Assembly (NCBI GenBank): GCA_963748545.1 | Contig: CAVVJO010000036.1 | Coordinates: 186,001-250,000 of the forward strand | Direction: 5' to 3' | Length of the DNA: 64,000 nt | DNA from: Roseiarcus sp963748545 | Lineage (GTDB): Bacteria; Pseudomonadota; Alphaproteobacteria; Rhizobiales; Beijerinckiaceae | In this document: in pieces, positions 45,979 through 55,971 of the stretch | How the letters are laid out: each line of letters begins with the position of its first letter | How positions within the stretch are numbered: position 1 is the first letter of the stretch | The notes under the pieces: model-generated | Told to the model about the DNA's origin: nothing | What the model saw: only the letters and a program-made list of their open reading frames with translations | Databases searched by the model: none | Program-made: the position numbers and the translations under genes

Positions 45979-46494
45979 TTAGGGATTGGGGAGTCCGAGA
46001 ACGCGGCGAATTAAGAAGTCGAGCGAAAGGCGACCTGGCCCCCAAGCGATGATGGCGAGCGCCATGGCGGCCCAGGTGATGTGGATCGGCCACCCGTCCG
46101 GGACGGTCAGCTCGACGATAAGGGTCATGAACAGGAGGGCCAGCGCCGCGAATTGCGTCGCCAAGCCGATCACCAGCAGGATCGGGAAGGTGATCTCGGC
46201 GCAGCCCGACAGGAACGCCACCACGGTCGGCGCCGGGAAGGGGTAGGGTCCGCCCGGCAGATGCAGCATGAACTCGTCGGTGAACAGGGTGACCGCCGTG
46301 TCGCTCAGCCGGAGAAAGCCGTCCCACTTCAGAACGCCGGACCTCCAGAACGGCGTCGCGAGCGCGAACCGCAGGACCAACTGAACGAGCGAGGGCAGCG
46401 CCACGACGCGCAAGACGCCCTCGACCCGATCCACGAACCGGGCGACGGACGAGACTGTCCCGCCCGAGGAAAGCCGTTGCGATACGCTGGTCAT
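45979..46494 (-). CDS. bufD: DoxX family membrane protein of the bufferin operon
   Basis: A 171-residue DoxX protein with four hydrophobic helices (LVQLVLRFALATPFWRSG, VVAFLSGCAEITFPILLVIG, LALLFMTLIVELTVP, MALAIIAWGPGRLSL). In bufferin-type RiPP operons a DoxX protein is the fourth gene, possibly a redox or export helper. The ATG overlaps the bufC stop by 4 bp, and the order after bufA-bufB-bufC matches that family of operons. The gene name rests on context. Confidence 0.85.
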   Translation of the reverse strand: MTSVSQRLSSGGTVSSVARFVDRVEGVLRVVALPSLVQLVLRFALATPFWRSGVLKWDGFLRLSDTAVTLFTDEFMLHLPGGPYPFPAPTVVAFLSGCAEITFPILLVIGLATQFAALALLFMTLIVELTVPDGWPIHITWAAMALAIIAWGPGRLSLDFLIRRVLGLPNP

Positions 46495-47279
46495 GATTGG
46501 CCTCCAAGATGAGCCGACGCGCATGCGCCGGAGTTGATCAGGGTCTCGACGCCCGCGCCGAGGTGGAAATCGGGACAAGACTCGAGCGCCGCGCCTGCGG
46601 CCTCGCCGAGCGGCCGCCCGGCGATCAGCGCCGACAGGAATTCAGCCTCTCCCGGCGCGAGCCGCCGGACCACGACGTCCTGCTCCGGCCGGGTGATCAG
46701 CGCGTCCTCGGGCCGGCTGGCGTCGATCGCTTCGACCGGTCCCGGATCGCGGTTGGCGGCGAAGATCGTCGCCGCGGCGAAACGCGAGCGCACGAAGCGG
46801 GTCGCGGGATGGGGCGCGAACACGAGCTCCGCGAGACGCTCAGGCGGGAACGCGGCGAGATCGGACGCAGCCAGCGGCGCGGCGTCGGCCGCGTGATAGG
46901 CGTCGAGCCAGGCTCGCTCGATCCGCGCGGTGTCGGCAAGCCAGGGCATGCCTTGAGCGTATTCGTATCGCTCGATGAAACCCGGAAAGTCCCGACCGTA
47001 TTCGAACAGCAGCGGCGAAGCCGGCGGCGTCTCACGAATGTGAAAGCGCGCCATCGCGCGAAAGAAGTCGACGCCGGTGATGCGCTGCACCGCCGGATAG
47101 ACGGCCGCGAGCGCATCGATCAGGCTGACGGTGACGTTGTTGCGATAGACCGCGTAACGCTTGGTCGCGGCCTTTCCAACCGGACCGGAGACGAGCGCCG
47201 GCGTCTCGCGGTCGGGCTTCAGCAGAGCCGTCGAGAAGGCGGTCGCCGCGCGCTGGTGGGGGGCAGGGTCAGGCCGCAT
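46491..47279 (-). CDS. bufC: MNIO partner protein (DUF2063; HvfC/BufC)
   Basis: A 262-residue DUF2063 protein, the usual companion of DUF692/MNIO enzymes and required with them to modify the precursor peptide. Signatures: RYAVYRNNVTVSLIDALAAV near the start, VDFFRAMARFHIRETPPASP, FPGFIERY and ARIERAWLDAYHA. It probably recognises the precursor and presents it to the enzyme. It overlaps bufB by 11 bp and bufD by 4 bp, so the operon is translated as a coupled unit. Cytosolic. Confidence 0.92.
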   Translation of the reverse strand: MRPDPAPHQRAATAFSTALLKPDRETPALVSGPVGKAATKRYAVYRNNVTVSLIDALAAVYPAVQRITGVDFFRAMARFHIRETPPASPLLFEYGRDFPGFIERYEYAQGMPWLADTARIERAWLDAYHAADAAPLAASDLAAFPPERLAELVFAPHPATRFVRSRFAAATIFAANRDPGPVEAIDASRPEDALITRPEQDVVVRRLAPGEAEFLSALIAGRPLGEAAGAALESCPDFHLGAGVETLINSGACASAHLGGQS

Positions 47280-48186
47280 GGTTTGGCCTCGCGAGGACGG
47301 CCGCGCGGTCGAGAAGGACTTGGGCCGCGGCGGCTTCCGCTTCGAGCCGCGGCCATTCCGGGATGGCGCTGTCCCACTCGATCAGGGTCGCAATCGGCCC
47401 CGCGCGGGCGATCACGTTCTCGAACAGCCCCCAGACCGCGTCGGCCACCGGCCGGTCGTGACTGTCGATCAGCAGCAACTCGCCCTCGTCGTCGTCCTGC
47501 TCGGAATGTCCGGCGAGATGGATCTCGCCAACAGGGCCAAGCGGAAAATCGGCCAGATAGTCGAGCGCCGAAAAGCCGTGATTGGTCGCCGACACGAAGA
47601 CGTTGTTGATGTCGAGCAGCAGGCCGCATCCGGTGCGTCGCACGACGGCGCGGAGGAAATCCGTCTCGCTCAGCGTCAATTCGCGGAAGAGCAAATAGGT
47701 CGAAGGATTTTCGAGCAAGAGACGCCGGCCGATCGCCTCCTGCGCCTCGTCGATGTGATCGCACACCGCCTTGAGCGTCGCCTCGGTGTAAGGCAGCGGC
47801 AGCAGGTCGTTGTAATAGACGTTTTCGTGGGTCGACCAGGCCAAATGCTCGGAGACGAGCGCGGGCTCGTAGCGACGAACGAGGCCGGCGAAGCGCGCGA
47901 GATGCGCCTTGTCCAGAGGTTGCGGGCCGCCGATCGAGAGACACACGCCATGCAGGGAGACGGCGTGGTCGCGGCGAAGGGCTTCGAGCGCGCGATGCGG
48001 CGGGCCGCCGGCGCCCATATAGTTTTCGGCGTGGATTTCGAAGAAGCCGCGCGGTTTCCGTTCCGCGAGGATCGCTTGCAGATGCTGCGGCTTGAAGCTG
48101 GTCCCGGCGGCGCCCGCGAGGGAGTGCGCCGGAAAGCGAGGCTGAAAGGCTTCCCGCTGAAGATTTGCGGCCAAGTCTCTTGTCAT
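47269..48186 (-). CDS. bufB: DUF692 multinuclear non-heme iron oxygenase (MNIO), BufB-like
   Basis: A 305-residue TIM-barrel enzyme of the MNIO/DUF692 family (MbnB, BufB, ChrH relatives), which uses a di- or tri-iron centre to oxidise peptide cysteines. Likely metal ligands lie in FFEIHAENYMG, VSLHGVCLSIGG, ALVSEHLAWS, LLLENPSTYLL, LLLDINNVFV and IHLAGHSE. Upstream is the DUF2282 precursor (40 bp gap); downstream is the DUF2063 partner (11-bp overlap). By family knowledge the product would be thiooxazole-type modified cysteines that bind copper. Confidence 0.94.
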   Translation of the reverse strand: MTRDLAANLQREAFQPRFPAHSLAGAAGTSFKPQHLQAILAERKPRGFFEIHAENYMGAGGPPHRALEALRRDHAVSLHGVCLSIGGPQPLDKAHLARFAGLVRRYEPALVSEHLAWSTHENVYYNDLLPLPYTEATLKAVCDHIDEAQEAIGRRLLLENPSTYLLFRELTLSETDFLRAVVRRTGCGLLLDINNVFVSATNHGFSALDYLADFPLGPVGEIHLAGHSEQDDDEGELLLIDSHDRPVADAVWGLFENVIARAGPIATLIEWDSAIPEWPRLEAEAAAAQVLLDRAAVLARPNHAA

Positions 48187-48226
48187 GATTATCCCCGTCT
48201 TTCCGGCGCAGCGGGCGTTCGGCTGA

Positions 48227-48532
48227 CTACATCGCGGTCAGCGTGCCGTGCTTGCCATTCGGCAGCGCGATCGAGGCGCAGGTTCCGCCCTGGACGAACT
48301 TCCAGGAGTTGCCCTGGAAATCGACGGTCGAGGTGCCCTGGCAGGTCGTGCCCGGGCCGGCCGCACAATCGTTCTGGCCCTTGAGCGCGACGCCGAAGCA
48401 CTTCTCCTTGTGGGCGGCCATCGCGGCGGCCTTCTCCGCATCGGTCAATGGAGCGGCGGACGCGAGCGTGGCGAGCGCGCTGGTGAAGGCGCTGGCGAGG
48501 ACGAGCGAGGTCACAACAGTTTTTGCAGACAT
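48227..48532 (-). CDS. bufA: Bufferin-type RiPP precursor (DUF2282, BufA1-like)
   Basis: A 101-residue precursor with a Sec signal peptide (about residues 1-26, ending LASA-AP) and a short mature part holding exactly four cysteines: Cys45 in EKCFG, Cys56 in QNDC, Cys64 in TTC and Cys85 in GGTC. This is the pattern of DUF2282/BufA1, substrates of DUF692 enzymes that become periplasmic copper-binding peptides. ATG 48530-48532 with GGAG upstream. First gene of bufABCD; 500 bp without other genes lie upstream and should carry a metal-responsive promoter. Confidence 0.93.
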   Translation of the reverse strand: MSAKTVVTSLVLASAFTSALATLASAAPLTDAEKAAAMAAHKEKCFGVALKGQNDCAAGPGTTCQGTSTVDFQGNSWKFVQGGTCASIALPNGKHGTLTAM

Positions 48533-49032
48533 TGGCTGACTCCGAATTCGAGGTTGGCGCTGTTTGGGCGCATAAGGACTACGGGTTCAGACGCGAACTC
48601 GTTACGTCGACGGCCAACGAAATTGACGCGGCAGGCTACGAGGTCGCGACGGAGAGGCATCGAGTTCGCCCGTGGCGGCAATCGGGGCGCAACGACTGCG
48701 GATCCGACGCTCGAACCAACCGACGACCAGCGGCATCGGGCCTTGGCCCGATGCGAACAGTCGCGGTAGGTTTTCGCAATTCGGATAGACATTCGTTGCT
48801 CCGGGAGTCCGTCTCGGCTTGCTCGAATTGCATTTCCGGGCGAGAGAGTGCCTGGAGCGAGGGACGCTGTGAAATGCCGCCCGGCTGTTGTTTCGATGCT
48901 CTGAGGCTATGCGCCCGAGGTAACGAACTGCGCCGCCGCGCGAAGGCGTGGTTTGTCGGCCGAGACCTTGACACTCGCAGAGCCGAGAGGGCTTTAGGAT
49001 GCGTCCGCCCGGCTTTTCGGTAGGGTGATCCC
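48533..49032. other. 500-bp divergent intergenic region (bufA / LysR)
   Basis: No supported gene. Open frames on both strands are short and of low-complexity Arg/Gly composition. The region must hold the promoters of bufA (leftward) and of the LysR gene (rightward). I looked for an alphaproteobacterial ECF-type GGAAC/CGTT promoter and for a strong palindrome and found neither with confidence. Confidence 0.5.
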
Positions 49033-49920
49033 GTGGAAATGCATCAGATCCGCTACTTTTTGGCCGTGGCCAAGACGCTCAACTTCACGCGGGCGGCGGA
49101 GGAATGCGGCGTCTCCCAGCCGTCGCTCACGCGCGCGGTCCAGACCTTGGAGGCGGAACTCGGCGGCGAATTGTTTCAGAGGGAACGCAGTCTGACTCAT
49201 CTCACCGATCTCGGCGTCAGGATGCTGCCTCTCGTGCAGCAATCTTTCGATAGCGCGGTCGCGGCGAAATCTCTCGCGAGCTCCATGAAAAGCGGCGCGG
49301 TGACGCCGCTCAAGCTTGCGCTGTCCTCTTCGATCAATCTTGCGATCCTGCTGCCGCACTTGACCGAGCTCTCGCGGAACTTTGCGGGCATGGAGCTGAA
49401 AATCTTCCGCGGCGACGCCGCGGAGCTTGCCGACTGCCTCAAGAAGGGCGGGGCGGACCTCGGCGTCGCGGGCCGTTTGAAGGGCGAGTGGGAACGGTTC
49501 GACCGATGGACCCTGTTCACCGAGCCTTTCGTGCTGGCCGTCGGCGAAACCCATCGTTACGCCAATCGCAAGCGCGTCGCGGTCCACGAGCTCAGCGGCG
49601 AAAAGATCATTCGCCGATCGCATTGCGAAGGCCTCGAGACCGTCGACGCGCTCCTGAGCGCGCGCGGGCTCGCGGATCTGCAGCGTCACGAGGCGAGCAG
49701 CGATCGCGACGTCGCCGGCTTGCTCTCGGCCAATCTCGGCGTCGCGCTGGCGCCGTCGAGCGCGGACCTGCCAGGAAGCCTGCGCCGTCTCGGCCTCGAT
49801 GACGCGGATCTCAGTCGCGAAGTTTGCGTCTATGGCGTAGCCGGACGTCCGCGGTCGCCGATCGCGGGCATGTTTTTGAAGATGCTGCGGGCTTCGGACT
49901 GGGGCGCGTTTCAGGCCTGA
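49033..49920 (+). CDS. LysR-family transcriptional regulator
   Basis: A 295-residue LysR regulator: HTH MHQIRYFLAVAKTLNFTRAA and VSQPSLTRAVQTLEAELGG, then the periplasmic-binding-protein-like effector domain (LKLALSSSINLAILLPHL, ADLGVAGRL, FVLAVGETHRYA). GTG 49033 gives the common start MEMHQIRYFLA; ATG 49039 is an alternative. It is divergent from bufA over 500 bp and convergent with a peroxiredoxin-like gene (10-bp overlap). Target genes unknown; the peroxiredoxin, as with OxyR-like members, is possible. Confidence 0.92.
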   Translation: MEMHQIRYFLAVAKTLNFTRAAEECGVSQPSLTRAVQTLEAELGGELFQRERSLTHLTDLGVRMLPLVQQSFDSAVAAKSLASSMKSGAVTPLKLALSSSINLAILLPHLTELSRNFAGMELKIFRGDAAELADCLKKGGADLGVAGRLKGEWERFDRWTLFTEPFVLAVGETHRYANRKRVAVHELSGEKIIRRSHCEGLETVDALLSARGLADLQRHEASSDRDVAGLLSANLGVALAPSSADLPGSLRRLGLDDADLSREVCVYGVAGRPRSPIAGMFLKMLRASDWGAFQA

Positions 49921-50582
49921 TCCGCCGGACCAACGGCGCCGGCGCGCAGCGCGTCGAGCAATTCCTCGACCGCCATACGCCGCCGGTAGTCGGGATCGAC
50001 GAAGCGCGCCCGCACCACCCCGTCGGCGCCGACCACAAAGGTCGCGGGAATGGGCAGCATCCAGGTGTCGTTGCCCTGATACTGGGCCAGATCGACTCCC
50101 CCGCTGGACATGGCGTTGCGCGCTTCGTCCCCCACCCAGAAGAGCAGGTTCAACTCCAGAGCGTAGCCGCCGTCGAGATCGGACAGGATCGGAAAGGGCG
50201 CCCTCGCGTAGGCTTTGAGGTCCGAGGCCCACGCCGAGGTTTCCGGGGAAATCGCGACGATCTGACCGCCGAGCGAAGCGATCTCCGCATCGGCGCGGGC
50301 GAGCGCGTCGACATGCAGACGGCAGTATGGGCACCAGTGGCCGCGATTGAAGGATACGACCACCGGACCCTTCTTCAAGAGATCCGACAGGCCCACGAGG
50401 CGGCCGGTCTCGTCGGGCAGCAGAAACGGGGGCATCGCCTCGCCGGGTCGCGGCGCTGCGACCCCGACGCCGTTATCCGCAAGGCGCGCGACAAGGCGTT
50501 CGATCACATCGGAAAAAGCGGGACTGAGCTCGCGCACCTTGTCGGCGACCGCCTGCAGCCGCACGCTCAGCGGCGCGTCCAT
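49911..50582 (-). CDS. Peroxiredoxin-like (AhpC/TSA) protein
   Basis: A 223-residue thioredoxin-fold protein of the AhpC/TSA superfamily. The active region is VVVSFNRGHWCPYCRLHVDA, with CxxC in place of the single peroxidatic Cys, a variant found in the peroxiredoxin-like subgroup. IPATFVVGADGVVRARFVDP is the typical fourth strand with cis-Pro. The N-terminal 55 residues are helical. It may reduce peroxides or act as a thiol oxidoreductase. It overlaps the LysR 3' end by 10 bp. 185 bp separate it from efeB upstream, without other genes. Confidence 0.88.
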   Translation of the reverse strand: MDAPLSVRLQAVADKVRELSPAFSDVIERLVARLADNGVGVAAPRPGEAMPPFLLPDETGRLVGLSDLLKKGPVVVSFNRGHWCPYCRLHVDALARADAEIASLGGQIVAISPETSAWASDLKAYARAPFPILSDLDGGYALELNLLFWVGDEARNAMSSGGVDLAQYQGNDTWMLPIPATFVVGADGVVRARFVDPDYRRRMAVEELLDALRAGAVGPADQA

Positions 50583-50767
50583 CCGCCTCGCGTTCTCAAT
50601 CGCGGCGTCGAGACTTCTCGGTGAAGGTCATCTCAGTCCCGGCGTCCTCAGCGGACGCCGCAAAGCGAATTGCGGCTCGTCCAGCCCTCCCTTTTCCGCC
50701 TCGCGCCGTCGGCGATCAAGCTATCAAATCGATAGCCAGCGGCTTTGGGCGTCGAAGCCCATGGCCG

Positions 50768-52081
50768 TTACACGAACAATCTCTGCCCGACGAATTCTCC
50801 CTCGCCCACCCCGCCCGGGCACGCGAACAGGCCGCTGCCGGTGTGGGTGGTGAACTGGTTGAGGGCGTCGAGCTTGGCCATGTTCTCGTAGATCTTGACG
50901 AACCCTTCCCTCGGGTCGCGCTGATAGCAGAGGAAGAACAGGCCCGCGTCATACATCATGCCCTGCCGCCAGGGCGGCCATCGCTCCGCGGTGAACCGGA
51001 TGCCGTCGTTGTAGGAATAGGGCCTGCGGAAGATCTGCGCGCCCGCATTGGTCGCGGCGGCCCCGAGCCGCACATGGGCGTTGTCGGCGATCAGCGGATT
51101 GCCGTCCCCGTCGAGCCGGTCGAGGCCGAGGCCGTCGCGCTCGTTCGCCTTGCCGATCGGGGCGCCGGAATATTTGTGACGCCCGATCACCTGCTCCTGA
51201 AAGTCGACCTCGGAACGATCCCAATGTTCGAGCGAGATGCGGATGCGGCGCGCCACCACGTAGCTGCCGCCCCGCATCCAGTCCGGCCCTTCGTCATCCA
51301 CCCAGACGACCTCCTCGAAGCTGCGGGGACTCTCCGCCGTCGGGCTTGAGGCCGACCCGCGCGGATTGTTGGTTCCGTCCTTGAATCCCATCAGGTTCCG
51401 CGCCGTCTCGTCGGCCGGCGCATCGGGCAGGAAACCCTGCTGCGCCCAACGGAACTGAGCGAAGCCATAGGACAAACGCGCGAGCTCTCGGACCGCATGA
51501 AACGCCACCATCGGATCGTCGGCGCAGGCCTGAACCGACAAGTCTCCGCCGGTCAGTTGGGTCTCGAGCTGATCGCCGTTGAACTTCGGCAGGTCGATCA
51601 GCGCCTGAGGCCTCCTGGCCGCGAGCCCGTATCGATCCACGCCGTCCTTGCTGAACAGCCCGGGGCCGAAGCCGAAGGTGATGGTCAGCCGGGACGGCGA
51701 GAGGCCGAGCGCCGACCCGCCGTCCGGACCCTCGACCGCCACGTCGTTCCCAAGGTCGCGCGCCGTGTCGCCCGCGCACATCCGCGCCGCGGCGGAGGTC
51801 CAGAGCTGAAGCATGCCGCTCAGGTCGTCGCGAGTCTTGGCGAGCGAGTCGAACGCGGCGAAATAGCTGTGCGCCTGCTGACGCGTGGCGATGCCGCCCT
51901 GATGGCGGCCGAAAAACGGCTCTTTGAGCGCGACCGGCTCCTGAGCGGCGGGCGTCTGAGCGGTGGGCGTCGCCGCATGCGCGAGCGCGCCCGCGCCGAC
52001 GCTGGCCAGCGCTCCGCCGACGCCGACGAGGAGTCCGCGGCGCGTCGGCCCGCCTCGCGATCCGGAAAACGGGCAGCTCAT
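50768..52081 (-). CDS. efeB: Dyp-type heme peroxidase / deferrochelatase (EfeB-like), Tat-exported
   Basis: A 437-residue periplasmic heme enzyme. Twin-arginine signal: PTRRGLLVGVGGALASVGAG. The DyP signature is NLMGFKDGTNNPRG (GxxDG), with later IRISLEHWDRSEVDFQEQVI, AHVRLGAAATN and FFLCYQRDPREGFVKI. EfeB releases iron from heme or oxidises Fe2+ for an uptake system. Here, instead of EfeUO, it is the last gene of an Fbp-type iron ABC operon. Its ATG overlaps the stop of the propeller gene by 4 bp. Confidence 0.94.
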   Translation of the reverse strand: MSCPFSGSRGGPTRRGLLVGVGGALASVGAGALAHAATPTAQTPAAQEPVALKEPFFGRHQGGIATRQQAHSYFAAFDSLAKTRDDLSGMLQLWTSAAARMCAGDTARDLGNDVAVEGPDGGSALGLSPSRLTITFGFGPGLFSKDGVDRYGLAARRPQALIDLPKFNGDQLETQLTGGDLSVQACADDPMVAFHAVRELARLSYGFAQFRWAQQGFLPDAPADETARNLMGFKDGTNNPRGSASSPTAESPRSFEEVVWVDDEGPDWMRGGSYVVARRIRISLEHWDRSEVDFQEQVIGRHKYSGAPIGKANERDGLGLDRLDGDGNPLIADNAHVRLGAAATNAGAQIFRRPYSYNDGIRFTAERWPPWRQGMMYDAGLFFLCYQRDPREGFVKIYENMAKLDALNQFTTHTGSGLFACPGGVGEGEFVGQRLFV

Positions 52082-53222
52082 TTGGCGATGACGAGCGTGT
52101 TGTTCTCGTCCTCTACGAAATAGAATCCGTCGCCGGCTGGCGTTATCGCGATGCCGAACAGGTCGCCGCTGCCGGGCGGCTTCTGCGCCTTGTTCGGATC
52201 GATCCAGCGGGCCTTGATCTGCTCGCCGCTGACGGGATCGATCTCGACCACCTGGCCATTCTTGGCGTTGGTCGCGAGAAGGTGGCCGTTCGGCGCCGTC
52301 GCCAGCGCCAGCGGCGTCTGCAGCAGGCCGTCCTTGGTCATTGTCCTGCCGACGCCCGCGGTGTGATCGCGGGTGACGGCGTCCCAGATCGCGTTGATGC
52401 GGTTGCCTGTGGCGTCGGAGACGTAAAGCGTCCCGTCTGGACCGAGCGCCAAACCGGTCGGCCCCACTATGAAAGCATCCTTGCTGGGCTGCGCGCCGAA
52501 GCCGCTGCCGACCACGGTCTGGCTCACGACCTGCGGCGGCTGGCCATCCTTGATCGCAAGCTTGAGCCGCACGATGGTCTGCTGGTTCACGACGCGCGGG
52601 TCGCCGTCGGGGGAGCCGACGCCGAACCCGGTGTTGCTCACGAAGAGCGTCGCGCTGTCGCCCTCGTCGAGCGTCGCCATGTTGCCCCAGGGCATGTTGA
52701 TCGCGTCATTGGCGATGACGCTGGCGACCTTGCCGTTGGCGTCGAGAACGATCAGGCAGCCCGGCCCCTTGGTTCCTGTCGTTCCGTCCGAGCTCGGGGC
52801 GCTGCCGACGATAACCCAGCCGGACTTCAGCATCGTCATCGCCGTGGTCAGTCCGACTCCGCCCGGGCATCCGGCGAGATTGCGCGGAACCGACGCGAAG
52901 GTCGTCAGCTTCTTCGTGGTCGGATTGAAGGCGACGATCGTCGTGCCGAGTCCTTGGAGGTTGCCTTCATTGTTGAAGTTGGTGATGAGCACGTCATCCT
53001 TCTGGACGGCGCCGGCGGACACCGGGGCGACGACGATCGCATAGGGGTTTTGGTCGCCGTTGTCGGGCACGGTCGTCGTCAGCGTCGTCTGGCGATGAAT
53101 GCCGTCCAGGAAGCTTCCCGGCTGCGCGGCGAGGGCTACGGCGCAGGGGACCAGCGCCGCGGCCAGCGCGCCGGCGCAGACCGCGCCTCGCAACGGCCGG
53201 TTCAACGCATGTTTTCGGACAG

Positions 53223-53226
<4 letters not shown>
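52078..53226 (-). CDS. Secreted beta-propeller (NHL-like repeat) protein
   Basis: A 382-residue exported protein: signal peptide of about 34 residues (RGAVCAGALAAALVPCAVAL-A), then repeated strands such as NPYAIVVAPVSAGAVQKDDV, LVSNTG-like LFVSNTGFGVGSPDGDPR, GPTGLALGPDGTLYVSDATG, TPLALATAPNGHLLATNAKN and DLFGIAITPAGDGFYFVEDE, typical of a six-bladed NHL/YncE-type propeller. No catalytic motif seen. The ATG overlaps the corrected fbpC stop (ATGA) and its stop overlaps efeB (ATGA), which ties it firmly to iron uptake, perhaps as a periplasmic iron-chelate or heme-binding partner. Confidence 0.85.
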
Positions 53227-54364
<1,138 letters not shown>

Positions 54365-54366
54365 CG

Positions 54367-55971
54367 TCAGCTCCAGCCGTCGAACGCCGCCCTGCCGAGG
54401 CGGTTGGCGAAGAGCCAGGTAAAGCCGAACGACAGGCAGAGGATCAGCGCCGCAAACGGCGCGGCGGCGGCGAACGCGAGCGACGACGTGTTCGCCCAGA
54501 CCTCCGTCGCCAGCGTCCGAACGCCCGCCGGCGAAAGCAGAAGGGTCGCCGTCAACTCCGTCGAGACGAAGATGAAGACCATGGCCGCGCCGGCCCCAAT
54601 TCCGCTCGCCGCCAGAGGCAGGACGACCCGGATCGCGACCGAGAAGCCGTTCCCGCCGAGCGAGCGCGCGACCTCCTCGAACCGTGGCGGGATCTGAGCG
54701 AGCGCGGCGCGGATGCTGACGAGCGCGAGCGGCAGAAACAGGATCGCATAGGCGAGCGCGAGCAGCGGCAGGCTCTGATAGAGCGGCGGCGCGAGCTGGA
54801 CCGTCAGCGAGATCAGCGCCAGCGCCACCACAATTCCCGGCGCGCCTTGCGCGAGGTAGGCCGCGCGCTCGATCAGCGCCGAGGCGCGCCCGGGATAGCG
54901 CACGGCGAGGTATCCGATCGGGGCCGCGACGACGAGCGCGGCGGCTGCGCCGGCGAGGCCGTAGCCGATCGAGGTGAGCGTTGCGGAGAGGATCTCCGGA
55001 AACGATGGCGCGACCGGCGAGGTGGCCGCTGGCGCATGGTGAAGGAGCCAGAAGATCACCATGCCGACGGGAACGCCGAGCGTAGCCGCGACCAGCGCCG
55101 AAAGCAGAGCGAAAACCGGCCAGCGCATCGCGCCGAGCGCCGCCCGCGCGCCAGAGCGTCTCGCGCCGGCGCCGACGCGGGCGTAGCGAGCCCGCCCGCG
55201 CACATAAAGCTCGGCGACGAGCAGCGTCAGGCAAAGCCCCACGAGCACGAGCGCCAGCACCGACGTCTCCGGCCCGTCGAGGCCGATGCGGTACTGCGCA
55301 TAGAGCTCCGTGGTGAAGGTGCGAAAGCGGAGCAAGGCGAAGGCGCCGAATTCGGTCAGCGAATCGAGAGCGACCAGCAGCACCCCGCCGAACAGCGCCG
55401 GTCGAAGCTGCGGCAGCACGACCCGGTAAAAGCATCCCCACGCCCCCTGGCCGAGGGCGCGCGCGGTCTCCTCGAGGGCGGGGTCGAGGCCGCGCAGCGC
55501 GGCGGCGACCGGCAGATAGACGAGCGGATAATAGGCGAAGGTCACAACGATGAGCGCCCCGGCGAAGTCCTGCAGCGAATTGCTGATCGACACCCAGGCG
55601 TAGCTCGAGATGAAGGGCGGAACCGCCAGCGGCGCCGCCATCAGGACGGACCACACCTTTCGGCCGGGAAGGTCGGTGCGCTCGACCAGCCATGCGCTGG
55701 CGACGCCGATGATCGTGGTCGCGACAGACACGGCGACCACGAGCGAAAGCGTGTTGAAGAGCAGCGCGCCGACCAGCGGACGGAAGAGGAGCACGGCCGC
55801 GTCATGGCTATCGACCGCGCTCGCCTGGAAGAGCGTGTAGAGAATCGGCAGCAAGACGAGCGCGGCGCCGGCGACCGCGGCCCCGACGAGCGCGACCGGC
55901 GGCCCGGCGCGGCGGGCGCGAAGCCCGGCGCCGGCGGCGATCGCCTCGGTCGCGCGCGCGGCCAGGCTCAT
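54367..55971 (-). CDS. fbpB: Fe3+ ABC transporter permease (fused two-domain)
   Basis: A 534-residue permease with 12 transmembrane helices in two homologous halves, as in FbpB/SfuB. Each half carries an EAA loop that docks with the ATPase: LEETARALGQGAWGCFYRV in the first and FEEVARSLGGNGFSVAIRV in the second. The ATG at 55969-55971 shares bases with the fbpA stop, so translation is coupled. It would carry Fe3+ delivered by FbpA across the inner membrane. Confidence 0.94.
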   Translation of the reverse strand: MSLAARATEAIAAGAGLRARRAGPPVALVGAAVAGAALVLLPILYTLFQASAVDSHDAAVLLFRPLVGALLFNTLSLVVAVSVATTIIGVASAWLVERTDLPGRKVWSVLMAAPLAVPPFISSYAWVSISNSLQDFAGALIVVTFAYYPLVYLPVAAALRGLDPALEETARALGQGAWGCFYRVVLPQLRPALFGGVLLVALDSLTEFGAFALLRFRTFTTELYAQYRIGLDGPETSVLALVLVGLCLTLLVAELYVRGRARYARVGAGARRSGARAALGAMRWPVFALLSALVAATLGVPVGMVIFWLLHHAPAATSPVAPSFPEILSATLTSIGYGLAGAAAALVVAAPIGYLAVRYPGRASALIERAAYLAQGAPGIVVALALISLTVQLAPPLYQSLPLLALAYAILFLPLALVSIRAALAQIPPRFEEVARSLGGNGFSVAIRVVLPLAASGIGAGAAMVFIFVSTELTATLLLSPAGVRTLATEVWANTSSLAFAAAAPFAALILCLSFGFTWLFANRLGRAAFDGWS

